A DNA stretch of 64,000 nt, taken from Auanema rhodensis. Lineage: Eukaryota > Nematoda > Chromadorea > Rhabditida > Rhabditidae. The stretch is from assembly GCA_964057225.1 (NCBI GenBank), contig OZ059895.1, positions 18,443,688-18,507,687 on the forward strand, given 5' to 3'. The position numbers were made by a program, and so were the translations under genes. Each line of letters starts with the position of its first letter. Position 1 is the first letter of the stretch. The notes under the pieces were generated by a model. The model was not told the DNA's origin, made no database searches, and was given only the letters and a program-made list of their open reading frames with translations. Positions 1 through 12,586 of the stretch are shown here, one piece after another.

Positions 1-148
1 TTCATAAATTCTGATATGCCTTTGGCTAATATATTATAATTATTTGACCACAATGCATCATAGATCTATACATCTTATAGGATATATACATATATTGAAT
101 TAAAATATTTTTGGATAAATCGAAAAATTTCAAATTCTTAATTCTTAC

Positions 149-325
149 CATTCCTTTGACTTTGAATACCACAGTGATAACCAGTATATTGCCAATAACA
201 CCGATCAAGCTAAGTGAAGAGAATATGAATGTCATAAGCATTCTAGTAACCAAAGGAAATGAATTATCATCCACACTGCTTGTATCTAAGCCGGTAAGAA
301 TTGTTCTGAAAATATATAAAATCAA
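149..325 (-). CDS. Rhodopsin-like peptide GPCR, 5' exon(s) only (partial)
   Basis: Minus-strand open frame that encodes an extracellular N-terminus followed by a hydrophobic helix typical of transmembrane segment 1 of class A neuropeptide receptors: a GNILVI core followed by VV, a basic residue and KGM. In thyrotropin-releasing-hormone-type and related peptide receptors this motif is followed by TPTNCYLVSLA in helix 2. Here the reading frame runs into a good splice donor (gtaag) right after KGM at 148/149, so the rest of the receptor must lie to the left of the window. The start is unclear: the frame has a Met at 325, but there is also a possible AG acceptor near 280, so an upstream exon is possible. 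No other receptor exon is recognisable in the window. The subfamily call is inference from one helix. Confidence 0.5.
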
Positions 326-349
326 TTAAGAAATTATCTAAATTATGAC

Positions 350-2172
350 ATATAATTACAATTATGTTTATTTATTTATTAATAAATATCATCTATATCA
401 TATAGTTAATATTATTTAGAATTAAAATGTCATATTCATGTATATAATGACTTTAGATATATACTATACTTTATTATATATATATGTATATGCTATGTAT
501 ATCTAGAAAAAAAAGGAGAAAGCTAATAAAAAAAAGAACTGAGCAAGTGTTATGATGATCTAAAGCCAAACATCATTATAATCGTTTAATGAAAGAGATT
601 AACATCTTCTATTTAAAGAATTATTAGTTTTTCATATAGTCAATTGACTTATATGTCTATATGTATCTTGTTTCATTATATATTTCAAATGAACACTCAT
701 TACTGAACAATGTGTTGCCTTCTTACTATATAGAAAAACTAAAATATGCTTTATTATGCTGAAGCATTATTTTAAGTTTTTATTTCAATATATATACCAT
801 CATATAATTAATTTTCCCAGATAATTTTTAAATATTCAAATATTCTCAGGAAATTACGAATACGATGTCAGTGAAGGTATCAAAATGCAATTGAAAAAAA
901 GAAATTTAGCGGAAAACTCAGCTCATGTTGCGTTTGGTAGAAGCTCCCTCCTAAACCAATTTTTCGTTCCCTCTTTCTCTATATCCGTTTCTCTTTATCC
1001 CTTCTCTTTCTTCCAATCCCCCCTTATTCCCCGATTTTACTAACAACAGTTATGACGAGCTTACTCACTCATTCTTTCTATGAACTATTTATTTTACTCT
1101 GAAGCTTCAAACAATTATTATTTTTCAAACTTAAAAAGTAGTATCATTGGAGAACAGATGCTGATACAAATGACATGTGATCAAGACAAACTTCACACGC
1201 ATCTGACATGGGAAACTGAAAGTGAACCGACGTTATCCGGTTATGATGTCGTCAAAACTACTTCCGTACAAATTTTTGAAGTCTCAACTTTCATATCACA
1301 AACTTTGCTCAAGCTTATTCAGGCTGGCACAAGCCATATGATGCTTATCTTGCTCCACCCTTTTCATCTCTTACTCTCATCTCTCTTACTATTCTAGAAA
1401 AGTATCAAATATTTTTAGTTTTTAGCATGTTTTGAGCTCATATACTGAGTATTGCAGGTTACCAAAAAACGAAGTATATAGTCTTGGAATCTATGTCAAA
1501 AATCAAACTTTTTGCAAACAGGTTCAATATTTTAAATAATTCACGCGTTCTGCAGCATCTTAAACATATAAGCTGCTAGAAAAGAAAAGAAGAAAAAAAT
1601 GAGAAAAGAAAAAGGTGGAGGAAGTAAGAAAATTTTCTCGTTTTTTGGTTTGTTTATAAATAACCGTCAACGACAATACATATATATATGTACAAATAAC
1701 TTATATATATGTATATAGTATGAAGACTTCATACCGCTAAATGGCAGCTTTTTTTACCAACATAAGCATGATGACATAGAGTAATCCTCTTACGTAGATA
1801 TATACATAGATCTGTATATCTATTGTTTTTATGTTATTCTATTGAACAAAAATAACTTTACAAATTAATTTAGAAGATTTTCACTTCCTTCAGCTATTTT
1901 TTGGATTTAATCAAGCATTCATGTTGATGCTTTAAGCGTAAGCGAAGATATTATATAAAGAGAAGAAAAATTTTTAAAAGTTGGAAACAGAGAGAGGGAG
2001 AGATTGAATTAGAGAATCAGAGTTACAACTTGTTTCAGAGATACCAACTATGCATTGGTTTATTGACATTAAAATTTTTTTTCATTTTTTAATTAAAATC
2101 TTAATAACATCAAAACTCATGAAGATGTTTGAATAATATCCATTTACATATTGGAAGTAAGATAATAAAGGT
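350..2172. other. AT-rich non-coding stretch next to the receptor exon
   Basis: No frame with recognisable protein similarity on either strand. The stretch is dominated by TA-rich runs (for example around 470-500 and 1,680-1,720) and short purine tracts. The open frame at 1,080-1,397 has no recognisable domain and no splice context. It is most likely intron or upstream sequence of the receptor gene. Confidence 0.6.
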
Positions 2173-2294
2173 ATGAACGACAACTTGAAACCTACTCGCA
2201 TTCGTGGATGGGAAAGCCCGGCGGATAAGGTTGCTGGCCGGCACAGATGGCCTCAGCGGCCGTACGGTTCAGCATGACGACCAGAAATGAATTT
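2173..2294 (-). other. Isolated GC-rich patch, possible small exon
   Basis: This patch is clearly richer in G and C than the several kilobases around it. On the minus strand a perfect-looking acceptor (ttgcag, ending at 2,295) opens into a frame containing a Met at 2,275 and 27 codons to a stop at 2,192-2,194, with an NRT glycosylation-type tripeptide and a PYPPGFP segment. A donor-like gtaggt overlaps the end of this frame. On the plus strand a 34-codon frame (2,173-2,277) also crosses it. Either could be the coding exon; I recognise neither protein. An upstream N-terminal exon of the receptor at 149-325 is possible, but the phase of the obvious splice sites does not match. Confidence 0.3.
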
Positions 2295-4783
2295 CTGCAA
2301 TACAAAATACTCAGAATATATATATTTTTTGAAAATATGAAGATAAGAAAAAGAAAAATGATGATGTTGATGGGTTACAAAAAAAGTTTATGTATGTATA
2401 TGTAATAATCAAAGACGAATAATTATAAACAAGGATGATCATAATACTGAAGATATAAGCTTGAATGGAAGATTGAAAGAAAAGAAGAAAAGGGAGGGCA
2501 AGACGAGAAGAATGGCAAAGAGGAGAGCACATGGTTAGCCCAGACTATATTTGTCGTCACGAGAGAACAGTAGACAAATATCTGAAAGAGAGATGCGACA
2601 TGAAAAGAAGAAATCATCATCGAAGTTCATGAAGAAGGAACGATGATCTCATTAAATAGCAGTTGTTTCTTCTTATTTGAGTTTGTGACTGAATGGAAGA
2701 AGAAAAATGTTCATTTGCAGACAGCATTTTCATTATTATTTGAAAAAAAAATTTAAAAGTTCAACGAATATTTTGTGGTTGAAAGAAAAGATCCAGAACA
2801 ATATCTTGAATTTGAAAAGAATTTCGAATGATTGATGTGATTAATATGATATGAAAAACCGTTAATATAGTAATAAAACAAGAAAATGAATAAATAATAT
2901 TTTGATTTGACAATATGAATGAGTAAGAGGACAGAGAAATATTGTTTAACCGTAAAACTAAAGTTATTGCACAATTGCAAGCAGTAGAATGATAGCGGGA
3001 AAAAGAAATAGATATGATGAGTACGATAGGAGAAGCAGAAAAACGATAATGACGTCGATATGAAAATAAGAAAATAGAGGAAGAAGCTTTAACCTTTGAA
3101 TAATTAAGTTTAAGCAATAGAACTTGACATTGATGTATCTTATGATAGTTGATGTAACATGAACATGTTTCTATTGTATTCATTGTTATTATGTTTCATT
3201 TCATTGAAACTGAATGTTACGAGAAAAAAAACATACAGTTGCATATAGTATTGTGATAAGATAGACAAACATAAAACTAGATTGCAACTGTATTATAAAA
3301 TATATATTTATATATGCATATACATATAAATATAAATTATATGAAACAACGACGGCGATGATGATGATGATGACGACGTCGTAGACGATTGCTTACTACT
3401 ACTTATACTATGAAACATGAAATATGAGAACTAATAGATATATTTATAAGTATATTATGTTATTATAGTATAGTTAGTATAATATAGAATTGGTGAAAAG
3501 ATAGTTAAATTAGAATGTCGTATACATCAAGATTATTTGATTTGACAAAGAAAGTGTTCTGTGAGAATGGTAAAAAACCAAAACTTAATTATTATAAGTT
3601 TCATAATTAACTGTAGATTCGAATGTAAATAAGAAAAAAATTATATATTATTTGGTTTCTGGTAGAAATAATTAGTTAGATTTATTGATTCAGTTTTTGC
3701 AAAAAAAAGTGATAATTGAGAAAGAGGGTGGAGTAGAGGGTGCTGTCAAAAAATCAAAACAAAGCTGAAACATGGACTGTACATACCATGATATAGTAAA
3801 GAGACATAGAAATATAAATATATAGTATAGGATATACTATAATGTAGTTTATACATATGTATGTAATATCTCATATTATAAAGTAATGTAAATAGTAAGG
3901 AAAAATATTTAAATAACTTTAGTTTGTTTTTAAAATTGAGGAGAAAACGAATGAGATGAAAGCACAAGCAGCTAACAGCTTAATTACCATCTAACGATAT
4001 GGAGAGAAAAGAGAGAGAGACAATTTTTTTGTTATATTCTTCTATTCTTGATGATTGAATTATCAGCAAATAATGAAAAAGGTAAACACATCTGATTGAA
4101 TATGATGAGAATCTGATGAGCAAGGGATGACGAAAAGGAAGAAGAAAGGTGAGATGATTGTGAGACTGAAAACAAACTGCAGACTATCCAAAGAGATTAA
4201 CGGAATCTTTAAGTTTAATGAGGGAGAAAGATTCCTCGATAGAGAGAGAAAAGGGGGAGGAAAGAGTAAAATGAGGAAAAGATCAAGAGCAGGAAAATGG
4301 CCAGGATTATGCTTGCAAGCTTGTCATGCGAGTTATATTACATTATGTAAGTAGATGTGTTGGATGTTCATATATCAAAAAAAATATATATTTTACGATA
4401 ATTATATGTATATGCTAAAAGATAAAGATTGGCTAAAGTGTTTCTGAAAGTATGCTGCTTGGTTGGTTGTATGTGTTTTGAGTTGCAGCATGTTTAGAAA
4501 TAATGATTATGCTCGTACTTTGATAGAATTTCGCCCATTTGCGTAGGAAGTTGTAGAAATAGGCTGGGCAGGTTGTCGTTCCTCAACAATGAAAAACTCA
4601 AGAATAGGTTTGGTAGTATTGGCGGTGGCAATAGGATGTTCGATGGCGCTAACTAAGGTAGAACACTAATGGCTACCAATACGCGTTCAGTCTTGAGATA
4701 GTTATGATAGGATGAAAGAGAGAAGGATAAAGAAAGAAAGAGACAAGTAGACATATAGACAGAAAGAACAAAAAAAGGAAAAC

Positions 4784-4788
<5 letters not shown>

Positions 4789-4826
<38 letters not shown>
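4789..4826. repeat. (GA)n microsatellite
   Basis: Uninterrupted GA dinucleotide run of about 19 units inside a longer purine-rich tract (about 4,690-4,850). The minus-strand Ser-Leu-rich open frame across it is an artefact of the repeat. Confidence 0.95.
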
Positions 4827-4830
<4 letters not shown>

Positions 4831-6097
4831 GGCGGAGTAGAGAGAGACAAGACTATGGACTTGATGAATAGGAAAAAGAGCACAAAATTGGAAAACAGAT
4901 GGTGTGGCATGAAAGCAGTAAAAGAAATAAATCGGAAAAGGACGACGAACTAAATGTAGAATGATTATGTTAAATTTTGAACTTTCAACAAATGACGCTC
5001 CTGAAAACCTCTTACATGAAGAACGTAAGAGTAAGCAATAAAGTTAAGAAGGTCGAGAGAGAAAGAGATAGAGAGAAAAAGAAGGAAGCGGAAATAGGTA
5101 GGTAGAGAATATGGAAGCATTTTGAGTGTATCGGGAGGACACAATGATTGCTCTCGTTTGATATCGGACACAGTGATGAAAAGAAGGATGGGTCATTGCG
5201 TATTGCTGTGTACTATATACATATGATTCTCTATACGTATAGCTAATATTGCTTTTTGGGTATAATTATTCCACTTAAGCACGACATTCAATTCTGATTT
5301 CATGCAATCCGCATTGAAAGGGAACGAAGCATTTTCTGAAAAAAACCAATTGTTTCATTCCGCTGAAGAGTTTTAGTGAACGACATCTGTGAACTGTGTG
5401 CTCTTAGAAGCTATACTGATCTACTTAACGACATCATCGTTGTTCAACACTGCTACTGACCAAATGCGTCATCGTTATCGTTCAATGAGATGATGCCCAT
5501 TCAGCCATCGAATCAGCTCCGTAATCATGTCACTCACAAGCTGAATCTAACGGTTTTCCTATTCATTTTTTTCATTTGTATCTGCAGAAGCAAGCGTTGT
5601 CGTCAGTGCTGAAGACTCATATATGAAAGTCCATACATAGGAAGTTTAATGCTTTCAATCTAATAGGCGTTAAGAACAAATATTTTCCGCCACTAGCTTC
5701 GATATGAACGTTGAGTAAACCGATCAATCAAACTTCATAATTTTTAGCTTGTAGAACTATATTCAATAACAGTGAAGATGAAGGAAATTTCAATGAAAAA
5801 TATCAAAAATTTCGCGCTTGCGAAGCTTCAATTTTCAGTTTTTTTTTGTTGGAAAAAACAGAAATTTTTCTCTGAGACAGATTGAGGATAGATAGATAAC
5901 TAAGAAATGGAATGAAAATCATCAATAAATAAAGACAGTTATCATCTATAAAAATGAAATTTTTTAAACAAAAAAAAATAATTAAGCCTATAAAGAAGAG
6001 AATTAAAAAAGAGGGGAAGGTTAATAAAGAGTCAGAAGGGGGAATAAGAGGGGGATGAAGATAGTCAACAGTGGATTAAGATAAAAAGAGAGAAGGT

Positions 6098-6104
<7 letters not shown>

Positions 6105-6146
<42 letters not shown>
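6105..6146. repeat. (GA)n microsatellite
   Basis: GA run of about 20 units, embedded in a purine-rich tract from about 6,000 to 6,160. Confidence 0.95.
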
Positions 6147-6148
<2 letters not shown>

Positions 6149-9100
6149 GAGGTTGAAGAAAAGAATTCATCATACTGAATACTGAAAGAACAAAGGTATA
6201 TAGGGGAAGATAGAACGAAACAAAAAAATAGAAAAATAGTAAGATTAAACAATTATATATGCATATACTTATAATATAATATATAATATATAAGCCAACT
6301 ATTTCAATTGTCTATCTTATAAGGAACTTAAATTGCAAAATGAAAAATGGATTGAAAGAGTTTCAATAAATTTTTTTTTTGTTTAAATAAGAATATTTGG
6401 AATGAGGTTTTTGGTCAAAAGAAGAAGAAGTAAATTGCATATGATTGGGTATATGAGACACAGAGAAGGCTGAAAATTAGCAAACAAAGCATATTCGGTG
6501 GCTGGAGAAGATAGGTAAGGTGAATTTTGAACAAAGAAGAGCTATGACTGAAGCTGGACATGATTCCTGATCAATGTGAAAGTCAATGTGCTTCGAGCTT
6601 TTTCATCTGCTACATCAGATATCGCGTAATGCGAACAAGCTACTCTGGGGTTAATACTTATAACTTATTTGCGAAAATGTGAATAATTAATTAAGAATCA
6701 AGGGCAGCATGTGTAGCGAATAGCCAGCATTTGTGGATTACTGACTGTGTGATGTGTGGTCGACTGAACTATGAGCTGGCGAACAATTCATCGGAAGCTA
6801 TCAGTTGCATAGCATACGCTAATCATCTCTAGCTGGAAGTAGCAGATGAATGATGAGAGAAGAATGGAAAAGGAGAGAGATAGAGAGATAAAGATGAGTG
6901 ATAGCGAAAGTTAAGGACATGACGATCGAGCAAAAAACAAAGTGGGAGGTGCATGATGATATATAAACAGAGACCAAAATAAATAAAGATATAGGAAAAG
7001 CTCAAAAATGAGACAATTGAGACAGTCTGTATCTTTGCTACAAACTCTGAACATTCAAAGCCATGCTTCAACTACTTCTTTGTCTGTTTTTACCTCTCAA
7101 TTCTCTCACTATTCTCATCTCTCTCTCTCCCGTCTTCATTACTCTATACCTCTCTAGATGGACAATGTTAATTTGTTTAATTCAGTAACAATGATTTTTG
7201 ATCTTAAACGAACAGATTTCACTCTACAATATCAGAGAACGCACTTGGTATGATTAACCTCATCTTGAGCTTTCCCGACCATCTCATCTATTGATTTCAC
7301 TTTATTCCTATTTTAATTTTTATTTAGTTTAGTTTCTAGTATTATAATATGATATCAAGAATACACAATTACATGAACATCAATGGCTTATTTGGAATTA
7401 AGGAAAAATGTGTTGCTATCATTTCGTTTGTTATTGTTGTTGTTTATTTGTTTAATTTTTCTTATTTTCAAGCATGTAAATAAATATTGTTGTTGGCCAA
7501 TCATCACCCACAACATCACACGTTTTTATATCCTTTTTGGGTATTTCTATTCTTGAATTATTTGTTTATTGGAATAAAAACAAATAAAACAATAAATAGC
7601 TCTACGCACTTCGTTTTTTGATTCAACATCAGTTTATCGAGTATCGAAAAGCTTGAGCTTGAAGAACTATACAATGAACATCGTAGAAACAATTAAATAA
7701 AATTATCTTTTGGACGATAAAATAAAGAGAGAAAAAGAGAGAGAAAGAGGGGGATGCTTCCAAGTGAGGAACTACGAGCAGAAGCTAGAAGAGAGGTATG
7801 GTGCAGCTGAAGAAGATGTTTGATGATTAGAGATAAGCTTATAACTTGTTTTTTCAAATTAAATTATTAATTTGATTGTTCTTTGAAACTGTTGAGCAAT
7901 CATTACGTTTATAAGAATAATATACGAATAGTTTCTTTTATAATAATAAAATATAGACAGATTCATGATAGTACTTACATAGAAACTATATTGTAAAATC
8001 AAAAAAAAAAGAATAAAAAGAGCAATGAAAACAAAATGAAAATTAGAAATTTGTTGTTTATAAGTTTATTGAAAAAGTATTAAATTAATTTTTTTGTTTG
8101 GAAAAATAAGTCTAAAGAAAAGATAATCATATTCATATTCATTGTTTTCTCAAAATGAACTTGAAGTCATATCTTTATAACAAATCTTGTATCAGATATT
8201 AAGTTTGAAATATAACAAAAAACAAATTTAGAATAATAAAAAAAAGATTTTTGATAGACAAAAAAACATATATAATAGCTTAAACTATATAAATAGAAAT
8301 AGAAAAGTACGAGTAAGAAGTAGGCGGAGATATTATCCAAAGTTTAATAGTTAATACATATTGATAATCAAATATATGAACTTTTAAATGAATTTTCTTC
8401 ACAAAATAGAAAATGCGAACAACAAATTGTGTTTGATTCAGTTTTTTTTATTTCGTTTAGGAAAAATTTTGGAGTAGTTCTTGAGAAAAAAATCTGACCA
8501 GATAGCTTGACAGTGTGACAAGACAAGAGGTGGGTTTCAAAATAATTTTTTTCTGTTTTTTTTTACCTATTTTATAAATAATTCGAACACTTTTTTTGTG
8601 CTTGCTCAGTTGAAAAAATCTGAATATTAGTTGTTGTTCAACATCCAAGCCAACGGCATCCAAGCCAACGAGGACAAAGTTTTGTATGTCTTCATAAATG
8701 TTTAATACTTTTAAGGAGATTATCAAGAAATGTTAGTCATGTATTCTGAGAGTAAAACAAAAATTTCAGAATTAAAATAAACAGAAAAAAAAAATAAAAA
8801 TAGTCATTAAATGGACAACATTTGAAGAGAAAAACAGTAGACAATAAAGCATTTCCTAGCTAATGGTCAATGAAAACAATATGAAGTTGGAATAGTGCGA
8901 ATAAGAAAATGAGAGAATATTTGTGAAAGAACGGTTATCGCACTATATTGAAACAGAAAAGGAAAAGAAGAGAAAGAGAGATCCCACTAGACAAGAATAG
9001 AAAGATATCTCGGTCAAAATGTGGGAGATTTTCGAGGTTAAAGCTGGTATATTGAGAACACAACGGAGAATTAGGAACGAACAGCTTCAAGAGGATGATC

Positions 9101-10432
9101 AAGAGTGCAGCAAAGCAGACATGGATGTCCGTCGTTAAGAAACATCACAAAAGACCGCAGAAAACGGCTGAGTAACACACAGAACAACGATTACACCCGA
9201 TTGTCGTTCTGTTTTGCTTTTTTTGCAAACAAATAACAAAAAAAAATATTGTTTACACTTGTGTCATCATCATCAATATTAGTAAATTGGGCAAAAAGTA
9301 AGTAGCTGAATAAGGATAACGAAAGTACGTTTTATAACTTAATATTCATATGAAAGAAGCAGCATAGTATAGATATATAAATTTAAAAGAGAAAAAAATT
9401 AAAGTTATAGTTATAGTTAAGCATAAAAGAACTTAACACTGAAAGTGTCAAAAATAAAAAAAACTTTTTAATTACAGGAGTTGTTGGATAATCATTTTTA
9501 ATTGCATAAAATACAAATTATTTCAGAAAAAACATGTTATAAGCATCCCAAATAAGCTGTGTAATTTCTAAAAAAAGCTGAGAATTGCTTAGATTCTTGA
9601 ATGAGAAAAGGAAATAGCTGCTTGCATTTGAAGGATCACCAAACATGTGTTGCAATTTAAAAAGACTCTGAAACGATTGAAGAAGGTCTGAACGAATTGA
9701 GAGATAGAGAGGTGAGAGGGAGAGGACACACTATTCAAGGAATTATCTTAAGAGTATTGAAAGAAGAATACAGAGACTGAAGAATGAAAAGAGAGGAGAG
9801 AGTTGATTGAGCAACAGCACTCAACATATAAGGAAACATAATAATAATAATAGTAGACAAAACGATAAATCAAATGACTAAAAATGCAAAATGCGTGACG
9901 GATAAGAAAAGCTGTGTGGGCTGACAGTTAACAAAGGCTCTAGCTTGTGAGAACTGTAACAATCACGAGATAGCTGCTTAGGAGAGAGAGTATTCAAGGC
10001 TAGAATCAGTGGCACATGAAGAAAGAGGAAACATTGAAATATTGTTGATAAGAACGAGAAGACCAACTTAAACAGATAAGCTAGTTAAAGAACGGTAGTG
10101 ACAAAAAAGGTCTCTTTTTCAATGGAATTAGAGATGTATGCGGTCCATCGTGGTGGACGCTCTTAGAAGACAAAAGACTGCAAAATGATAAAACGGATTA
10201 TAAGCAATATGGGGTGGAGTATTAAAATAGAAAATTGCTATCATAAACCATTTCCAATTATGTTTCGAAAAAAAATTATCGAAGAAGGAGTTATGATGAA
10301 ACAACAAGTAAGTCAAATGGATAGAAGCAATATGAAAACAAAGGGCTGGGCTTCTTGTGCATTCAAGGAAAGTTCACAACTATCTCATAGAGTTATTACT
10401 TACTTACTTCTTAACATCTAGGTATTTTCTGT

Positions 10433-10435
<3 letters not shown>

Positions 10436-10477
<42 letters not shown>

Positions 10478-10545
10478 CTCTATCTATTTTTCTATTTCTC
10501 TCTATCTCTCCATCTCTCTCTTTCTCTCTCTATCTTTCAGTTCGC
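10436..10545. repeat. (CT)n microsatellite with degenerate CT-rich tail
   Basis: A pure CT run at 10,436-10,470 is followed by a T run and a degenerate CTAT/CT-rich pyrimidine tract to about 10,540. The plus-strand Ser-Leu-rich frame here is produced by the repeat. Confidence 0.9.
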
Positions 10546-11843
10546 TTTCTTTTTTAAATTTGAATGTCTGCTCTTTACCTATCTCTGCAAAGTACAAATT
10601 TGAAGAAAAAAACTTTGGAGAACACCAAAAGTCAAAACATCAAGGTGTAGCAAAGTACCGTGAATGAGAAAGAGGGAAAGAGCACAAGAGCAGGTTGCTT
10701 CAAGATTCTTTGTTATATGGTGGACAGCTAAATGTTTATTTGACTGTACAAAGACTAAGCTGATCGTCATGTGTATTACCAGGACGCTCAGGACATTAAT
10801 CACTGACATCATCATAAGCATCATCAGCATCACCAGTATCAGCATTAGTTTGCCCTCCTCCTACGACAATATTCCTGGAAGGGCTTAGCCCTCTCGTCGT
10901 ACTCATTTTCTGTTTTCATTGATAAATAGATAAATACATATACATATAGGTAGATATGTAGATACATGTCTGTATTTCGTCATCATAAGACCAACAACAA
11001 AGCAGACTGAAAGTTACTAAAGCTGATCATTATGCTTAAAGTTCAAAAAAAATTAAAAGTTTTTATGCTTCAAAAAATGCTGAGAGTCTAGTTTCTGCTG
11101 ACTCAATGAATACACTTGTTGTGATGAAAAAATATTAAAATACATTTCCAGTTCAAGCATATATATTTAAAAATATGACAAGAAGAAATAGCTTAGCTCT
11201 ATTAGGTTTTGAGGCTAATAGGCTAAGTTGGTTAAGCTTTCAGAATATGAGGACTTTGGAAGGATAAAAACAAGTTTTTGAGCATAAACTAACAGCTACT
11301 AGAATTCGTATGGAGTAGAATATTCTTAAAACTTTATCAAAACGTGATTTGACTCTAAGTTTATTTGCACTCTTCAAGGAAAAAGTGATGAAAAAATGAA
11401 CTTCCTAATAGATTCACGAAATTAACAGCATTGTTATATTGTTGTTAAAACCAGATTTCTATACAGTTTTTTGACAATTTAACTTGCTCGAAGCTGTTTC
11501 CGAAAGTTTGAGCTAGACAATATTCCGTAAATAATAAAAGAAGCATAAACTTGAGATGGATCAGACGAGAACATGAAAGGTCGACGTAAACAATGTTAAG
11601 CTGACGACATAACTTGACAAGAACAACATAAAGAAAATGACAAAAAACACTATCAACATAGCTGACAGAAATCAAACAAATCGTGTGAAATACCATCTTA
11701 AATAATGATGTATAAACTTGAAAGGCTGTTGATTGACTGATGTAGCTTGTATCTGGAACAGAACATAAAGGTAGATAGTTACCACTACTGCGAAAACAAG
11801 TCAAAGAGAGAAAAGAGGAAAGGTAGAGAGGACAAGGGAGAGA

Positions 11844-11844
<1 letters not shown>

Positions 11845-11899
<55 letters not shown>
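11845..11899. repeat. (GA)n microsatellite, longest perfect run
   Basis: About 27 uninterrupted GA units, the longest perfect dinucleotide run in the window. It generates opposing Arg-Glu and Ser-Leu open frames that are not genes. Confidence 0.95.
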
Positions 11900-11905
<6 letters not shown>

Positions 11906-12526
11906 GAGATCAAAAAAGTAAAAAGCAAAGAGAAGAAAAATCATGGATAAGACAGATTGTGATGACAAAATATCCTCGTGTTCAAGCAAATTGCGTAGAT
12001 TCAGCCAGAAAGTTTCAATAGTAAACCGCAGTGTATTTATATAAAACTCTATTCATCCATTCAAATTTTTGCAATTTAACTGGAAATCCAAAAGCAAAAT
12101 TTAAAAAATCAACTTTAAATATTTAAATGTTTAAAAAGATCAAAGTTCTTGAAGTTCCAAATTTCATTAATTTCAAAGGCATAGTTTAAGGGAAAACAAT
12201 TTTGAAAACGTTATTATGATATCTTGCTATTTCAAATATCAGACATTTATTTTGATTATTATAATGTTTTTTTAAAAATATATATTGTTTACTACATAAA
12301 TATATTATAAGAAAAATAAGAAAATAACTGTTTATCTCTATTTGATCTTAAATAATGGTGACTTTGGATAGAAATATAAAGATGAAAAAAGAATATTGTT
12401 TATCATAAGGAGGAAAAAAAAAATTTTTAGTGTAAACTAAAATATGGTCTGAAGTAATACATTGGAAAAAAAAAAGAAAAAAAACTGCAGGAGAACAGTT
12501 AGAACCACATTGCACCAGACATGACT

Positions 12527-12529
12527 CTT

Positions 12530-12585
<56 letters not shown>

Positions 12586-12586
12586 T
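12527..12586. repeat. (CT)n microsatellite ending in (CTAT)n
   Basis: CT run with a single T interruption, followed by several CTAT units before AT-rich sequence resumes. Confidence 0.9.

Noticed and set aside
10357-10557. Ser/Leu-rich open frames across CT repeats, and Arg/Glu frames at 11,747-11,950
   Set aside because: They are produced entirely by dinucleotide repeats and have no domain or splice context.
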